Of a DNA stretch of 64,000 nt, positions 54,366 to 63,138 are shown in pieces. The DNA is taken from contig NZ_CP043538.1 in the NCBI RefSeq assembly GCF_000364445.2, positions 1,991,612 to 2,055,611 on the forward strand, written 5' to 3'. The stretch is from Methylobacterium mesophilicum SR1.6/6. GTDB taxonomy: Bacteria; Pseudomonadota; Alphaproteobacteria; Rhizobiales; Beijerinckiaceae. Numbering within the stretch: position 1 is the stretch's first letter; the number at the start of each line of letters is the position of its first letter. The position numbers and the translations under genes were made by a program. A model generated the notes under the pieces. That model searched no databases, was not told the DNA's origin, and saw nothing but the letters and a program-made list of their open reading frames with translations.

Positions 54366-56555
54366 ATGCCGTTCTTCGCCCCACGATCCGCGGTCGAGCC
54401 ACCCCGCAACGCCGCGCTGCCGCCGCTCTTCCTCGCGCTGCTGGCGCTCGTCGTCACGCTCGCCTCGGCCCACGCGGCGCCTGGGCCGGCGCGAGCCGGC
54501 CTCACGCTGCGCGGGCCGGCCGGCACCGCGCCGGTCGAGGCCGTCCAGCTCGCGACCGACATCAGCGTCGACGTCAGCGGCCCGACCGCCCGGGCCACCG
54601 TCACCCAGGCCTTCCGCAACGTCACGGCGGACTGGGTCGAGGGCACCTACATGTATCCCCTGCCGGAGGACGCGGCCGTCGACGGAATGAAGCTCGTCGT
54701 CGGCGCCCGCGTGATCGTCGCCGACATCCGCGAGCGAGCGGCGGCCAAGCGCGCCTACGAGGCCGCGAAGGCGGCCGGGCAGTCGGCGGCACTGACCGCG
54801 CAGGAGCGCCCCAACGTCTTCACCAACGCGGTCGCCAATATCGGCCCCGGCGAGACGGTGCTGGTCCAGATCACCTATCAGCAGACGATCCCCGTCTCCG
54901 GCGAGACGCGGACGCTGCACCTGCCGCTGGTGGTCGCGCCCCGCTACAATCCCGCCCCCGCCCCGGTGGACGCGGTCTCCCTCGACGGCGCGGCCGGGGC
55001 GGCCCGCGACCCGGTTCCGGATCGCGCCCGGATCAGCCCGCCGGTGCTCGACCCGGCCCTGTCGTCGCCGACCAACCCGGTCGCCGTCACCGTGCGGCTG
55101 CAGGCGGGCTTCCCCGTCGGTGACGTCCGCAGCGCGACCCACGCGATCCGCGTGACCGAGACCGGCCCGGAGGCGCGGACCGTCACGCTCGCCGACGGCG
55201 TCGTGCCGGCCGACCGCGACCTCGAGCTGACCTGGGCGCCGGTCCCGAGCCGGGTGCCCGGCCTCGGCCTGTTCCGCGAGACCGTGGCGGGCCGGACCTA
55301 CCTGCTGGCCGCCGTGAACCCGCCGGCGCTCTCGATCGATGCGGCCGCCCGGCCGGCGCGCGACGTCACCTTCGTCATCGACAATTCCGGCTCGATGTCG
55401 GGCGCCTCGATGCGGCAGGCCAAGGCCGGGCTGCTGGCCGGCCTCGCCCGCCTGACCCCGCAGGACCGCGTCAACGTCATCCGCTTCGACGACACCTGGG
55501 ACGCGCTCCATCCGGAGCCCGTCCCGGCAACGCCGGACGCCTTGGCGGGGGCCGAAGCCTTCGTCGCCGCCCTGGAGGCCCGCGGCGGCACCGAGATGCT
55601 GGCGCCGCTCAAGGCGGCGCTCGCCGATCCGCATCCGGAGGACGGGCGCGTCCGCCAGGTCGTGTTCCTCACCGACGGCGCCGTCGGCGACGAGGAGCGG
55701 ATCTTCGCGGCGATCCACGCCGGTCTCGGGCGCACGCGCCTGTTCATGGTCGGCATCGGCTCGGCGCCCAACGGCCACCTGATGCGCCACGCCGCCGAGA
55801 TCGGCCGCGGCAGCTTCACCGAGATCCACGACCTCGCGCAGGTCGGCGAGCGGACCCGCGCGCTCTACGAGAAGCTGGAATCCCCCGCCGTCACCGATCT
55901 GACCGCGACCTTCTCGGTCCCGGGCGTCGCGGTCACGCCGGGCGCGCTGCCCGATCTGTATCGCGGCGAGCCGCTGGTCTTCGCCGCGCTACTGCCGCAG
56001 GCGGCCGCGGGCACGTCCCACGGCACCGTGACCGTCTCGGGACGGGTGGGCGGCCGGACCTGGACACGGACGCTTTCCCTCGCCGAGGCGGGCGCGGGCT
56101 CCGGCATCTCCAAGGTCTGGGCGCGCTCCCGGATCGGCGAGACCGAGACGGCGCGCATCACCGGGCGCCTCGGCGCGGACGCGGCCGACGCCGCCATCCT
56201 GGCTCTGGCTCTGGAGCACGGCCTGACGACGCGGCTGACCAGCCTCGTGGCCATCGACGCCACGCCGCGCCGCGCGCCCGGCACGCCCCTCGTCGCCGCC
56301 GACCTGCCGCTGAACCTGCCGGCGGGCTGGGATTTCGCCCAGGTGTTCGGCACGGACCGGCCCGGCGCCGCGCCCGCCGATGACGGGGCGGCCCGGATCG
56401 TGCCGATCCGCGCCGACGGCGCGGCAATCGACCTGCCGCAGACCGGGGCCGGGATCCTGGCGCAGCTCGGCCTGGGCCTGCTCCTCGCCCTACTGGGCCT
56501 CCTGCTGGGCACCGGCCTGACGATCGGCGGCCGGCGGACCGGGGCCGCGCGATGA
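54366..56555 (+). CDS. VIT/VWA-domain sortase target protein
   Basis: The 729-residue exported protein starts with a signal peptide (FLALLALVVTLASAHAA), then a VIT domain (about 45-180; VTQAFRNVTADWVEGTYMYPLPEDAAVDGM), and a von Willebrand A domain (about 330-500) with the metal-binding MIDAS start FVIDNSGSMSGASM and later TDGAVGDEE. The C-terminus has LPQTGA at residues 690-695, a hydrophobic helix and a basic tail RRTGAAR, which is a sortase sorting signal. It matches the Gram-negative 'marine proteobacterial sortase target' family. AGGAGG lies nine bases before ATG 54366. It overlaps its sortase by four bases. Confidence 0.93.
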   Translation: MPFFAPRSAVEPPRNAALPPLFLALLALVVTLASAHAAPGPARAGLTLRGPAGTAPVEAVQLATDISVDVSGPTARATVTQAFRNVTADWVEGTYMYPLPEDAAVDGMKLVVGARVIVADIRERAAAKRAYEAAKAAGQSAALTAQERPNVFTNAVANIGPGETVLVQITYQQTIPVSGETRTLHLPLVVAPRYNPAPAPVDAVSLDGAAGAARDPVPDRARISPPVLDPALSSPTNPVAVTVRLQAGFPVGDVRSATHAIRVTETGPEARTVTLADGVVPADRDLELTWAPVPSRVPGLGLFRETVAGRTYLLAAVNPPALSIDAAARPARDVTFVIDNSGSMSGASMRQAKAGLLAGLARLTPQDRVNVIRFDDTWDALHPEPVPATPDALAGAEAFVAALEARGGTEMLAPLKAALADPHPEDGRVRQVVFLTDGAVGDEERIFAAIHAGLGRTRLFMVGIGSAPNGHLMRHAAEIGRGSFTEIHDLAQVGERTRALYEKLESPAVTDLTATFSVPGVAVTPGALPDLYRGEPLVFAALLPQAAAGTSHGTVTVSGRVGGRTWTRTLSLAEAGAGSGISKVWARSRIGETETARITGRLGADAADAAILALALEHGLTTRLTSLVAIDATPRRAPGTPLVAADLPLNLPAGWDFAQVFGTDRPGAAPADDGAARIVPIRADGAAIDLPQTGAGILAQLGLGLLLALLGLLLGTGLTIGGRRTGAAR

Positions 56556-57142
56556 GCCGCCGTCCGGCCATCCAAACGGGGAGGGCGCTGGCCGCCCTCC
56601 TCGCCCTCGCGGGGCTCGGGCTGGCGGCGCAGGCCGCCTGGATTCCCGCCAAGGCCGCCCTGGCCCAGGTGCTGCTCGAGCGCGCTTTCGCCCGTACCCT
56701 GGCCGGAGGACGGCCCGCCCGGCCCTGGCCCTGGGCCGACACCGAGCCGGTCGCCCGGCTCACCGTCGCGGGCCGCAGCTTCGTGGTGCTGCGGGGCGGG
56801 AGCGGCCAGGCCCTGGCCTTCGGCCCCGGCCACCTCGACGGCACCCCGGAGGCCGGCGCGCCCGGCACCGCGGTCATCGCTGCCCACCGCGACACGCAGT
56901 TCGCGGTGCTGGGGCAACTCGCTCCCGGCGATCTCGTCACGGTGACCGGCCGCGACGGCCGGACCCTGCGCTTCCGCGTCACCGGCACGCGGGTGGCGCA
57001 CTGGGACGCCGCGGGCATCGATCCGCAAGCCCCCGGACGGCATCTCGACCTCGTCACCTGCTGGCCGCTGGAGGCGCTTGAGGCGGGTCCGCTGCGGCTG
57101 ATCGTCGAGACCGACTTGGCCTCGGAGGCAGTGCCCCCCTGA
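56552..57142 (+). CDS. Class GN sortase
   Basis: The 196-residue membrane-anchored transpeptidase has an N-terminal helix (about 12-30) and a sortase fold. The catalytic triad is His112 (AHRDTQF), Cys170 (VTCWPLE) and Arg182 (GPLRLIV). It would cut the preceding protein at LPQTG and attach it to an acceptor. In the Gram-negative systems the acceptor is not established; there is no Gram-positive-type cell wall here. The pair overlaps (ATGA at 56552-56555), so the sortase appears dedicated to this one substrate. Confidence 0.93.
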   Translation: MSRRPAIQTGRALAALLALAGLGLAAQAAWIPAKAALAQVLLERAFARTLAGGRPARPWPWADTEPVARLTVAGRSFVVLRGGSGQALAFGPGHLDGTPEAGAPGTAVIAAHRDTQFAVLGQLAPGDLVTVTGRDGRTLRFRVTGTRVAHWDAAGIDPQAPGRHLDLVTCWPLEALEAGPLRLIVETDLASEAVPP

Positions 57143-57234
57143 CGGGTCGGCGTGGAGGGCCGGAGCAGGGCAATCGGTTCAGAGAATCTCGTGCGTCCTC
57201 GGGTTCGGGTGTGGCCTCGACGCGGAAGCGTTCG

Positions 57235-57354
57235 CCCCGTCATCCCGGGACCGCCTGGCGGAGCCCGGGATCCATCAACGCAGCGGGATCAGAACCTTGC
57301 GCTGTCGGTGGATCTGGATTCCGGGCTCGCCTGCGGCGTCCCGGAATGACGGGG
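57235..57354. repeat. REP-like element (CATTCCGGG family)
   Basis: CCCCGTCATCCCGGG (57235-57249) pairs with CCCGGAATGACGGGG (57339-57354) at the outer ends, with inner palindromic parts, spanning about 120 bases. The arms match the smaller hairpin at 17672-17718. It occupies most of the gap between the sortase and XRE genes (57143-57513), which otherwise shows no gene. Confidence 0.75.
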
Positions 57355-57513
57355 GTGGTCGCTTGGCCTGCAGACCGGAACTGGTGGCAGCATAAGCCTG
57401 AGATTTCGCGGCTGTGTTCGGCAATACCGTCGCTGAAGCGATTGCCATGACGGTCGGCTTGGCCGTGCTTGCGCAAATGTGCGGTTTCGTGCGGATCTGT
57501 ACGGGTCGAGCCC

Positions 57514-58287
57514 GTGCGAGCCGTGCCTGTGAGCGAGATCGAACTGTCGGAGGCGCAGAGCCGCGCCATTGCCCAGACCGTGCGCGAGGCGCTGGCCCGC
57601 CGGCGCATCTCCCGGCAGACGCTGGCCGAGGAGGCCCGGATCAGCATCTCGACCCTGGAGAAGGCGCTGGCCGGCCGCCGGCCCTTCACCCTGGCGACCA
57701 CGATCCGGCTGGAGGAGGCGCTGGGGCAGTCCCTCCGGCAGCCGGCGGGGCAGGCCCCGCTTCCGGATCTGCCGCGGCACGCGCCCGACGAACTCGGGGC
57801 CTACGCGCGGGAAGGCGTGTCCTGGCTCGAGGGCCGCTATCTCACCCTGCGCCCGTCCTTCGAGGCCGCGGGGGCGATCTTCGCCTACCGCACCGAGATC
57901 GCCTGGGACGCGGCCAGCGCGCGCTTGGTGTTCCGCGAGGCCGAGCGGATCGACGCGCCCTTCGCCCAGTCCGGCAGCGTCGCCGTACCGAGTCAATCGG
58001 GCATGATCTACCTGGTGACCAACTGGCACGGGCAGCATCGTCTCGCCGTGCTGTGCCGTCCCAACATCCAGGGTGCGATGTACGGGATCCTCACCACGCT
58101 GCATGCCGGCCGCGGCACGCAGCTCACGCCGGCCGCGGCCCCGCTCGCGCTGCTGCCCGAGGATACGGCGGCGGAGACGCGCTACGGACGCGTCGCTCCG
58201 CACGAGCCGCCTTACGGTCCGTATCGAGCGCATCTCGACCGGGTCCACGAGGACGGCTACGCCACGTTCTTCATGGGCGCACGCTAG
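57514..58287 (+). CDS. XRE-family transcriptional regulator with C-terminal ligand-like domain
   Basis: About 257 residues. The N-terminal HTH (about 15-65) reads QTVREALARRRISRQTLAEEARISISTLEKALAGRRPFTLATTIRLEEALG, a classic XRE helix-turn-helix. A larger C-terminal domain (about 95-255) has AYRTEIAWDAASARLVFREAERI, GMIYLVTNWHGQHRLAVLCRP and ends EDGYATFFMGAR; I do not recognise its family, but a sensory role is likely. The start is uncertain: GTG codons at 57514, 57523 and 57529 are all in frame without a strong binding site. Confidence 0.75.
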   Translation: MRAVPVSEIELSEAQSRAIAQTVREALARRRISRQTLAEEARISISTLEKALAGRRPFTLATTIRLEEALGQSLRQPAGQAPLPDLPRHAPDELGAYAREGVSWLEGRYLTLRPSFEAAGAIFAYRTEIAWDAASARLVFREAERIDAPFAQSGSVAVPSQSGMIYLVTNWHGQHRLAVLCRPNIQGAMYGILTTLHAGRGTQLTPAAAPLALLPEDTAAETRYGRVAPHEPPYGPYRAHLDRVHEDGYATFFMGAR

Positions 58288-58554
58288 GCGAAAGGTCCCC
58301 GAGGACACCGACGCGGCCGTTCTCGGTCCAATGCCCGAAGCGGATGATCGTTGGACAGGTCTCGTTCTCCGCGGCGGTCGTTGCGCATCTCCGGCCGGCG
58401 TGCGGTGCGGCCTGTGAGACGCGCCGCTCAGGATTGTCGCGCGCGGCGGATCCGTGCGGGTGGGGCATTCGTTAAGGGCTCTGCCTCAACCTCGGGCGTC
58501 TCGCCCGGGCGTGTCGGGCGAGACGAGCCCGGCCCGGGGCGTAGGAACACCGTG

Positions 58555-58713
58555 ATGACCCTGCTGAGTCTGATCTGCCTGGCTTCGGGCACCGCGCTCG
58601 CCGGCATGGCGCCGCGGCGCTCGGTCCAGCAGGCGGCCCTCGAAAGCGCGGGCGGCGGCTTGGTCGTGCTCGGCCTCGTCATCATCGGGGCGGGCCTGCC
58701 CCTTTTCCATTGA
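58555..58713 (+). CDS. Small two-helix membrane protein (52 aa)
   Basis: MTLLSLICLASGTALAGMAP is followed by an amphipathic stretch (RRSVQQAALESAGG) and a second hydrophobic helix ending GAGLPLFH. AGGA lies about eight bases before the ATG. No family recognised. It converges on the minus-strand gene ending at 58741. Confidence 0.55.
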   Translation: MTLLSLICLASGTALAGMAPRRSVQQAALESAGGGLVVLGLVIIGAGLPLFH

Positions 58714-58740
58714 CCGTCCCGGCGTGCGCGCGGGCGAGGT

Positions 58741-59046
58741 TTACCGGTTGCGCTCGTCCCCGCTGAGCCGGACGGCCGCCACGTCGGTCCCGACATCGTC
58801 CAGCACCGTCCGGACGCGCTCCAGCGCCCGGGAGATCAACTCGGCCGTCTGCGGATCGGCGATCCCGTGCGACGTTCCCTGCCGGAAGCTGTCGAGCAGG
58901 TAGGGCATCATCTTGTCGTGGAGCGCCGTGTAGGCGCCCGGGCTCGCGAGCTCGTAGACCACCGCGAGGGCATGATAGGCCCGGACCAGGACCTCCAGCG
59001 CGACATCCGCGCTGCGCGTGACCTGGTGACAATCGTCGCTGCCCAT
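58741..59046 (-). CDS. Small unknown protein, paralog of 59207-59524
   Basis: The 101-residue helical protein has VALEVLVRAYHALAVVYELASPGAYTALHDKM, then YLLDSFRQGTSHGIADPQTAEL and ALERVRTVLDD. It aligns without gaps for about 40 residues with its neighbour (shared RAYxALAxxYExAxPG and KxxxYxxDxFR). No family recognised. It sits in a locally less GC-rich spacer region with its sister gene. Confidence 0.7.
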   Translation of the reverse strand: MGSDDCHQVTRSADVALEVLVRAYHALAVVYELASPGAYTALHDKMMPYLLDSFRQGTSHGIADPQTAELISRALERVRTVLDDVGTDVAAVRLSGDERNR

Positions 59047-59206
59047 CGTCCCGCTTATATTTTATTGCTACCCGCCCGCCGGGTAACATGCCCGGTTAAG
59101 ACTGTCGATGAAATCGGGGGGGACGATTATAGAACGCTCCAGAGTTCGACCAATTCTCGGGGTCTTATGGCTTGACGGCCACACTCGCCGACGGGGGAAC
59201 GTTGTT

Positions 59207-59524
59207 TCAAGCAGTCGTTTCTCCGCGCAGATATCGTGAAGGCCTGATCATCGTAGCGATCTTGTGTTCGACCTCGGTGAGGACGCTGTTCACAAGATGG
59301 GAGGCGCCATCGACCGTCCCGAGACCGAGCGTTCCGGCCCGGCTTGTCTCCTGGATGATGCGGAAATTGTCCTCCACGTAGGCGCGGATCTTCTGCTGGA
59401 CGTCGCCGAACTCGCCGGGATGTGCCGTTTCGTACAGAAGCGCCAGCGCCAGATAGGCGCGGCCGATCATGTCGAGCGCCAGGGTCGCGCTCATGTCGGT
59501 CTGCGGAGCTTCGGGCGGCAACAC
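59207..59524 (-). CDS. Small unknown protein, paralog of 58741-59046
   Basis: The 105-residue protein has SATLALDMIGRAYLALALLYETAHPGEFGDVQQKIRAYVEDNFR, then LGTVDGASHLVNSVLTEVEHKIATMI. The tandem pair is separated by about 160 bases of AT-richer DNA, so each gene may have its own promoter. Helical and compact, possibly a dimerising or protein-binding regulator, but that is speculation. Confidence 0.7.
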   Translation of the reverse strand: MLPPEAPQTDMSATLALDMIGRAYLALALLYETAHPGEFGDVQQKIRAYVEDNFRIIQETSRAGTLGLGTVDGASHLVNSVLTEVEHKIATMIRPSRYLRGETTA

Positions 59525-59842
59525 GGCGACTGGTTTCCCGTCACGTACAGTTTTACTGAATTAGCACGGTATTTGTCGGCCGTCACTCAATCAGGTTGCT
59601 TTTTATTCAGTTCATTCGTTGAATTTTGCGCTGCGTCCGGCTCCCGCTTCCCTCAGGTTGCCCGAACCCGATCGGAGGGCGTGGCATGTCAGAATGCGGA
59701 GGCTCTCTCACGGCGGTCGCCTTTTACCCGCCCGCCGCGGTAGTCTCGCGTGGCCAAGCCGATTATCGACACGCGCACGGGGCCGGCCACGTGGCGCCCG
59801 GAAGGTCCGCCCGCACACGTCGTGCGGACGTGCAGGAGAATT
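59525..59842. other. AT-richer promoter-like region before gpmI, 318 bp
   Basis: This stretch contains runs such as GGTTGCTTTTTATTCAGTTC that are unusual in this window. It probably holds the promoter of the small minus-strand gene ending at 59524 and possibly that of gpmI. No gene was recognised in it. Confidence 0.55.
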
Positions 59843-61387
59843 GTGACCGTGCCCGACAGCACCCCGCGCCCCGTGATGCTCGTGATCCTCGACGGCTGGG
59901 GACTCCGGGACGAGGTCGCCGACAACGCCGTCCAGCAGGCCCGGACCCCGGTCTTCGACGGACTGATGCGGGATCGCCCCCGGGCGCAGCTGCGGACCTT
60001 CGGCGCCGATGTCGGCCTGCCCGAGGGGCAGATGGGCAATTCCGAGGTTGGGCATCTCAACATCGGCGCGGGCCGGGTGGTCCTGCAGGATCTGCCCCGC
60101 ATCGATACCGCCATCGCGGACGGCTCGCTCGCGAAGAACCCGGCCCTCGTGCGGTTCATCGAGGCTTTGCGCGCCTCCGGCGGCACCTGCCACCTCGTCG
60201 GCCTCCTGTCCCCGGGCGGCGTCCACGCGCACCAGGACCACGCGGTTGCGCTGGCGCGCACGGTGGTGGCGGCCGGTGTGCCGGTCCGGCTCCACGGCTT
60301 CACGGACGGGCGGGACATGCCGCCCCGCTCCGCCGCCGCCTGCGTCGCCACGGTGGCGGCGGCGCTCCCGAGCGGGGCGCGGATCGCCACCCTGTGCGGG
60401 CGCTACTACGCGATGGACCGCGATACGCGCTGGGAGCGCGTCCAGCTCGCCTACGACGCCCTGACGGCGGCGCGCGGCACCCGCTTCGCCCGGGCCGGGC
60501 AGGCGGTGGCCGCCTCCTACGCCGAGGATGTCTCCGACGAGTTCATGCGGCCCGCGATCATCGGCGATTACGCCGGCATGCGGGACGGCGACGGCATCCT
60601 GAGCTTCAACTTCCGCGCGGACCGCACCCGGCAGATCCTGGAGGCGCTGCTCGATCCGGCCTTCGCGGGCTTCCCCCGCGCGCAGACCGTCCGGTTCGCG
60701 GCCGCGCTGGGCATCGTCCAGTACAGCGTCGAGATCGACGCCTTGGCCGACACCCTGTTCGGGCCCCTCGACCTGCCGAACGGCCTCGGCGAGACGGTGG
60801 CGCGGGCCGGGCTCCGGCAGCTGCGGATGGCCGAGACCGAGAAGTACCCGCACGTCACCTACTTCATGAACGGCGGCCGCGAGGAACCCTTCGAGGGGCA
60901 GGACGCGATCCTGGTGCCCTCGCCGAAGGTGGCGACCTACGACCTGCAGCCGGAGATGTCGGCGCCGGAGCTCACCGATCGCGCCGTGGAGGCGATCGGC
61001 GCGGGTCGCTACGACCTGATCATCCTGAACTTCGCCAATCCCGACATGGTAGGCCATACCGGCAGCCTCGCCGCCGCCGTGACGGCGGTGGAGACGGTCG
61101 ATGCCTGCCTGGGCCGCGTCGTCGAAGCGGTGACGGCGCAGGGCGGGGCGCTTCTGGTCACCGCCGACCACGGCAATTGCGAGGTGATGCGCGATGCGAA
61201 GACCGGCGATCCCCACACCGCGCACACGCTCAACCCGGTGCCGGTGACGTTGGTGGGCGTCGGGGGCGTGTCGCTCGCCGACGGTCGTCTGGCCGACGTG
61301 GCGCCGACCCTCCTCGACCTGATGGGCCTCGACCGGCCGCCGGAGATGACCGGCACCTCGCTGATCCGGCGAGGCGGAGGGCGCTGA
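59843..61387 (+). CDS. gpmI: 2,3-bisphosphoglycerate-independent phosphoglycerate mutase
   Basis: The 514-residue, manganese-dependent enzyme interconverts 3- and 2-phosphoglycerate in glycolysis and gluconeogenesis. The start VMLVILDGWGLRDE, the phosphoserine loop GNSEVGHLNIGAGR, HGFTDGRDMPPRSA, FMNGGREEPFEG, NFANPDMVGHTG and TADHGNCE are diagnostic; the metal-binding His and Asp residues lie in these motifs. AGGAGA is upstream: GTG 59843 is spaced 3 bases and GTG 59849 nine, so the second may be the true start. The frame is open further upstream without family sequence. Confidence 0.95.
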   Translation: MTVPDSTPRPVMLVILDGWGLRDEVADNAVQQARTPVFDGLMRDRPRAQLRTFGADVGLPEGQMGNSEVGHLNIGAGRVVLQDLPRIDTAIADGSLAKNPALVRFIEALRASGGTCHLVGLLSPGGVHAHQDHAVALARTVVAAGVPVRLHGFTDGRDMPPRSAAACVATVAAALPSGARIATLCGRYYAMDRDTRWERVQLAYDALTAARGTRFARAGQAVAASYAEDVSDEFMRPAIIGDYAGMRDGDGILSFNFRADRTRQILEALLDPAFAGFPRAQTVRFAAALGIVQYSVEIDALADTLFGPLDLPNGLGETVARAGLRQLRMAETEKYPHVTYFMNGGREEPFEGQDAILVPSPKVATYDLQPEMSAPELTDRAVEAIGAGRYDLIILNFANPDMVGHTGSLAAAVTAVETVDACLGRVVEAVTAQGGALLVTADHGNCEVMRDAKTGDPHTAHTLNPVPVTLVGVGGVSLADGRLADVAPTLLDLMGLDRPPEMTGTSLIRRGGGR

Positions 61388-61713
61388 GGCGCCCCGGCAT
61401 GGTGTCCGGCATAACGGCTGCACCGGGCAGGCCGTCATGCCCGAAACCCTCGCGCTCTGTCCCGCCGCGGGACCGATCCGTCCCGGGACGGAGTGGAATC
61501 TGTCCGCAATCGCCGGCAGGGTGGCCGTCTTCTTAAGGGACGTGGAGGAAGATCGGACGCGTGGGGCGCGGGTCTCGGCAAGGCCCGCGGACCGCTGGGA
61601 CAGTGCTGCGTGCGCGGAGAGCCGGGTGAGGGATGTGACCTGTCCGGAAATGTCCCGTCCGTCGCCCCCATCCTCTCCCGCCGGGGGCCAAGTCCGGTGC
61701 TGATGCCCGACCG
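61388..61713. other. Intergenic region between gpmI and the flippase, 326 bp
   Basis: I see no gene, RNA or strong palindrome. An open plus-strand frame (61437-61703) has no recognisable protein features and unremarkable codon bias. Confidence 0.5.
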
Positions 61714-63129
61714 ATGATCGCCCGGCACAGCCTGATCTATGTCGGCTCCCGCGGCTTCGCCGCCGGCCTGAACATGGCCTCGGTGGCGGTGTTCACGCGG
61801 CTCGCGCCGGTGGAGAGCTACGGCAGCTACCTGTACGTCGTGTCCTGGGCGCTGGTGCTCTACGGGGCGACCTGCCAGTGGCCGAAATTCGCGTTCTTCG
61901 CCCTCTACGACGAGGCCCGCGCGCCCGCGCAGGTTGGCACCGTGGTGCGGATCCTCGCCGGCACGCTGCTGCTCGCGGGCTTCGGCAGCGCCCTCGCGGT
62001 CGCGCTCGGCCTCGTGTCGGCCGGGACCGCCGCGGCGATCCTGGCGCTCGCCTTCGGCACGACCCTGTTCGAGGGCTCCACCGAGATCGCCCGCACGCGC
62101 CTGCAGGCCGGCGCGGTGGCGGCCTCGGTGATGAGCCGCGCCGTGCTGATCCTCGGCCTCGGCAGCCTCGCACTGAAACTCTCGGAGGATCCGCTGCACC
62201 TCGCCTACGCGGTGGCCGCCGCCAATGCCCTGGCGGCCCTGCCGGCCGCCGCCACCACGGCGCCGATGATGCCCGGGCGCGGCAGCCGGGCCGAGGCCCT
62301 GCGCCTGTTCGCCTACGGCTGGCCGCTGGTGCTCTCCTTCGGGACGGCGGCGCTGGCCCAGAGCCTCGACCGGCTGATCATCGCCAAGACGGTGGGGCCG
62401 GCCGGGCTCGGTGCCTATGGGGCGCTCGCCGACTTCCTCCGGCAGAGCTTCATCGTGTTCGGGGAGGCGATCGCCCTGTCGCTGATCTCGATCGCCAAGC
62501 GCGAGGCCCGGGCGGGCGACATGGCCGGCGCCCTGGGCGTCCTGAGCGACGCCGCCCGCGCCATGACGCTGATCGCGGCCTTCGGGGCGGTGTTCTTCCT
62601 CGCCTTCGACGACGTCGTCGTCACGATCCTGCTCGGGCCGGACTACCGGGCGGAGGCGCGCCAGCTCGCCCCGGTGCTGATCCTGGCGAGCATCCTGATG
62701 ATGTTCCGCGCCTACTATTTCGGGCAGGTGATCTACTTCACCCGCTCCAGCCGGCTCGAGGCGGCCGCCGCCTTCGCGACGCTCGTCGCGGTGGCGGCCC
62801 TGTCGCTGCTGCTGATCCCGCGGCTCGGCGCCGCCGGCGCGGCGCTCGCCTTCGCGGGCGGGCAGACGGCGGCCTGCCTCGTGCTGGTGCTCGGCGCCCG
62901 GCGGGCCGGCACGACGATGCCGCTGCCCCTGGCCGACATGGCCGGCATCGCCGGCATCGCCCTCGCGTGCGCCGCGGTGAATGCCGGGATCGGCCTCGTG
63001 CCGGGCGGACTCATGGTGCCGGGGCAGGTGCTGCGCCTCGTCCTCCTCGCCGTGGCGGCGGGCGCGGCCGCGTGGCGCTACGACGTGCTCGGCTTCGCCG
63101 GCGCGATCCGCCACCGGCTGGCCGCCTGA
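61714..63129 (+). CDS. Polysaccharide/oligosaccharide flippase (Wzx-like)
   Basis: The 471-residue polytopic protein (about 12-14 helices) has the MOP-superfamily N-terminus MIARHSLIYVGSRGFAAGLNM and ASVAVFTRLAPVESYGSYLYV, and the later GPAGLGAYGALADFLRQSFIV. It would flip lipid-linked sugar units across the inner membrane. Paralogous to MurJ in the same superfamily but not of the MurJ group. The CelD-like gene follows after nine bases, suggesting a surface polysaccharide operon running out of the window. Confidence 0.85.
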   Translation: MIARHSLIYVGSRGFAAGLNMASVAVFTRLAPVESYGSYLYVVSWALVLYGATCQWPKFAFFALYDEARAPAQVGTVVRILAGTLLLAGFGSALAVALGLVSAGTAAAILALAFGTTLFEGSTEIARTRLQAGAVAASVMSRAVLILGLGSLALKLSEDPLHLAYAVAAANALAALPAAATTAPMMPGRGSRAEALRLFAYGWPLVLSFGTAALAQSLDRLIIAKTVGPAGLGAYGALADFLRQSFIVFGEAIALSLISIAKREARAGDMAGALGVLSDAARAMTLIAAFGAVFFLAFDDVVVTILLGPDYRAEARQLAPVLILASILMMFRAYYFGQVIYFTRSSRLEAAAAFATLVAVAALSLLLIPRLGAAGAALAFAGGQTAACLVLVLGARRAGTTMPLPLADMAGIAGIALACAAVNAGIGLVPGGLMVPGQVLRLVLLAVAAGAAAWRYDVLGFAGAIRHRLAA

Positions 63130-63138
63130 GGATCGCCC

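Noticed and set aside
61437..61703. Short plus-strand open frame between gpmI and the flippase
   Set aside because: No binding site, no recognisable features, and composition as expected by chance.
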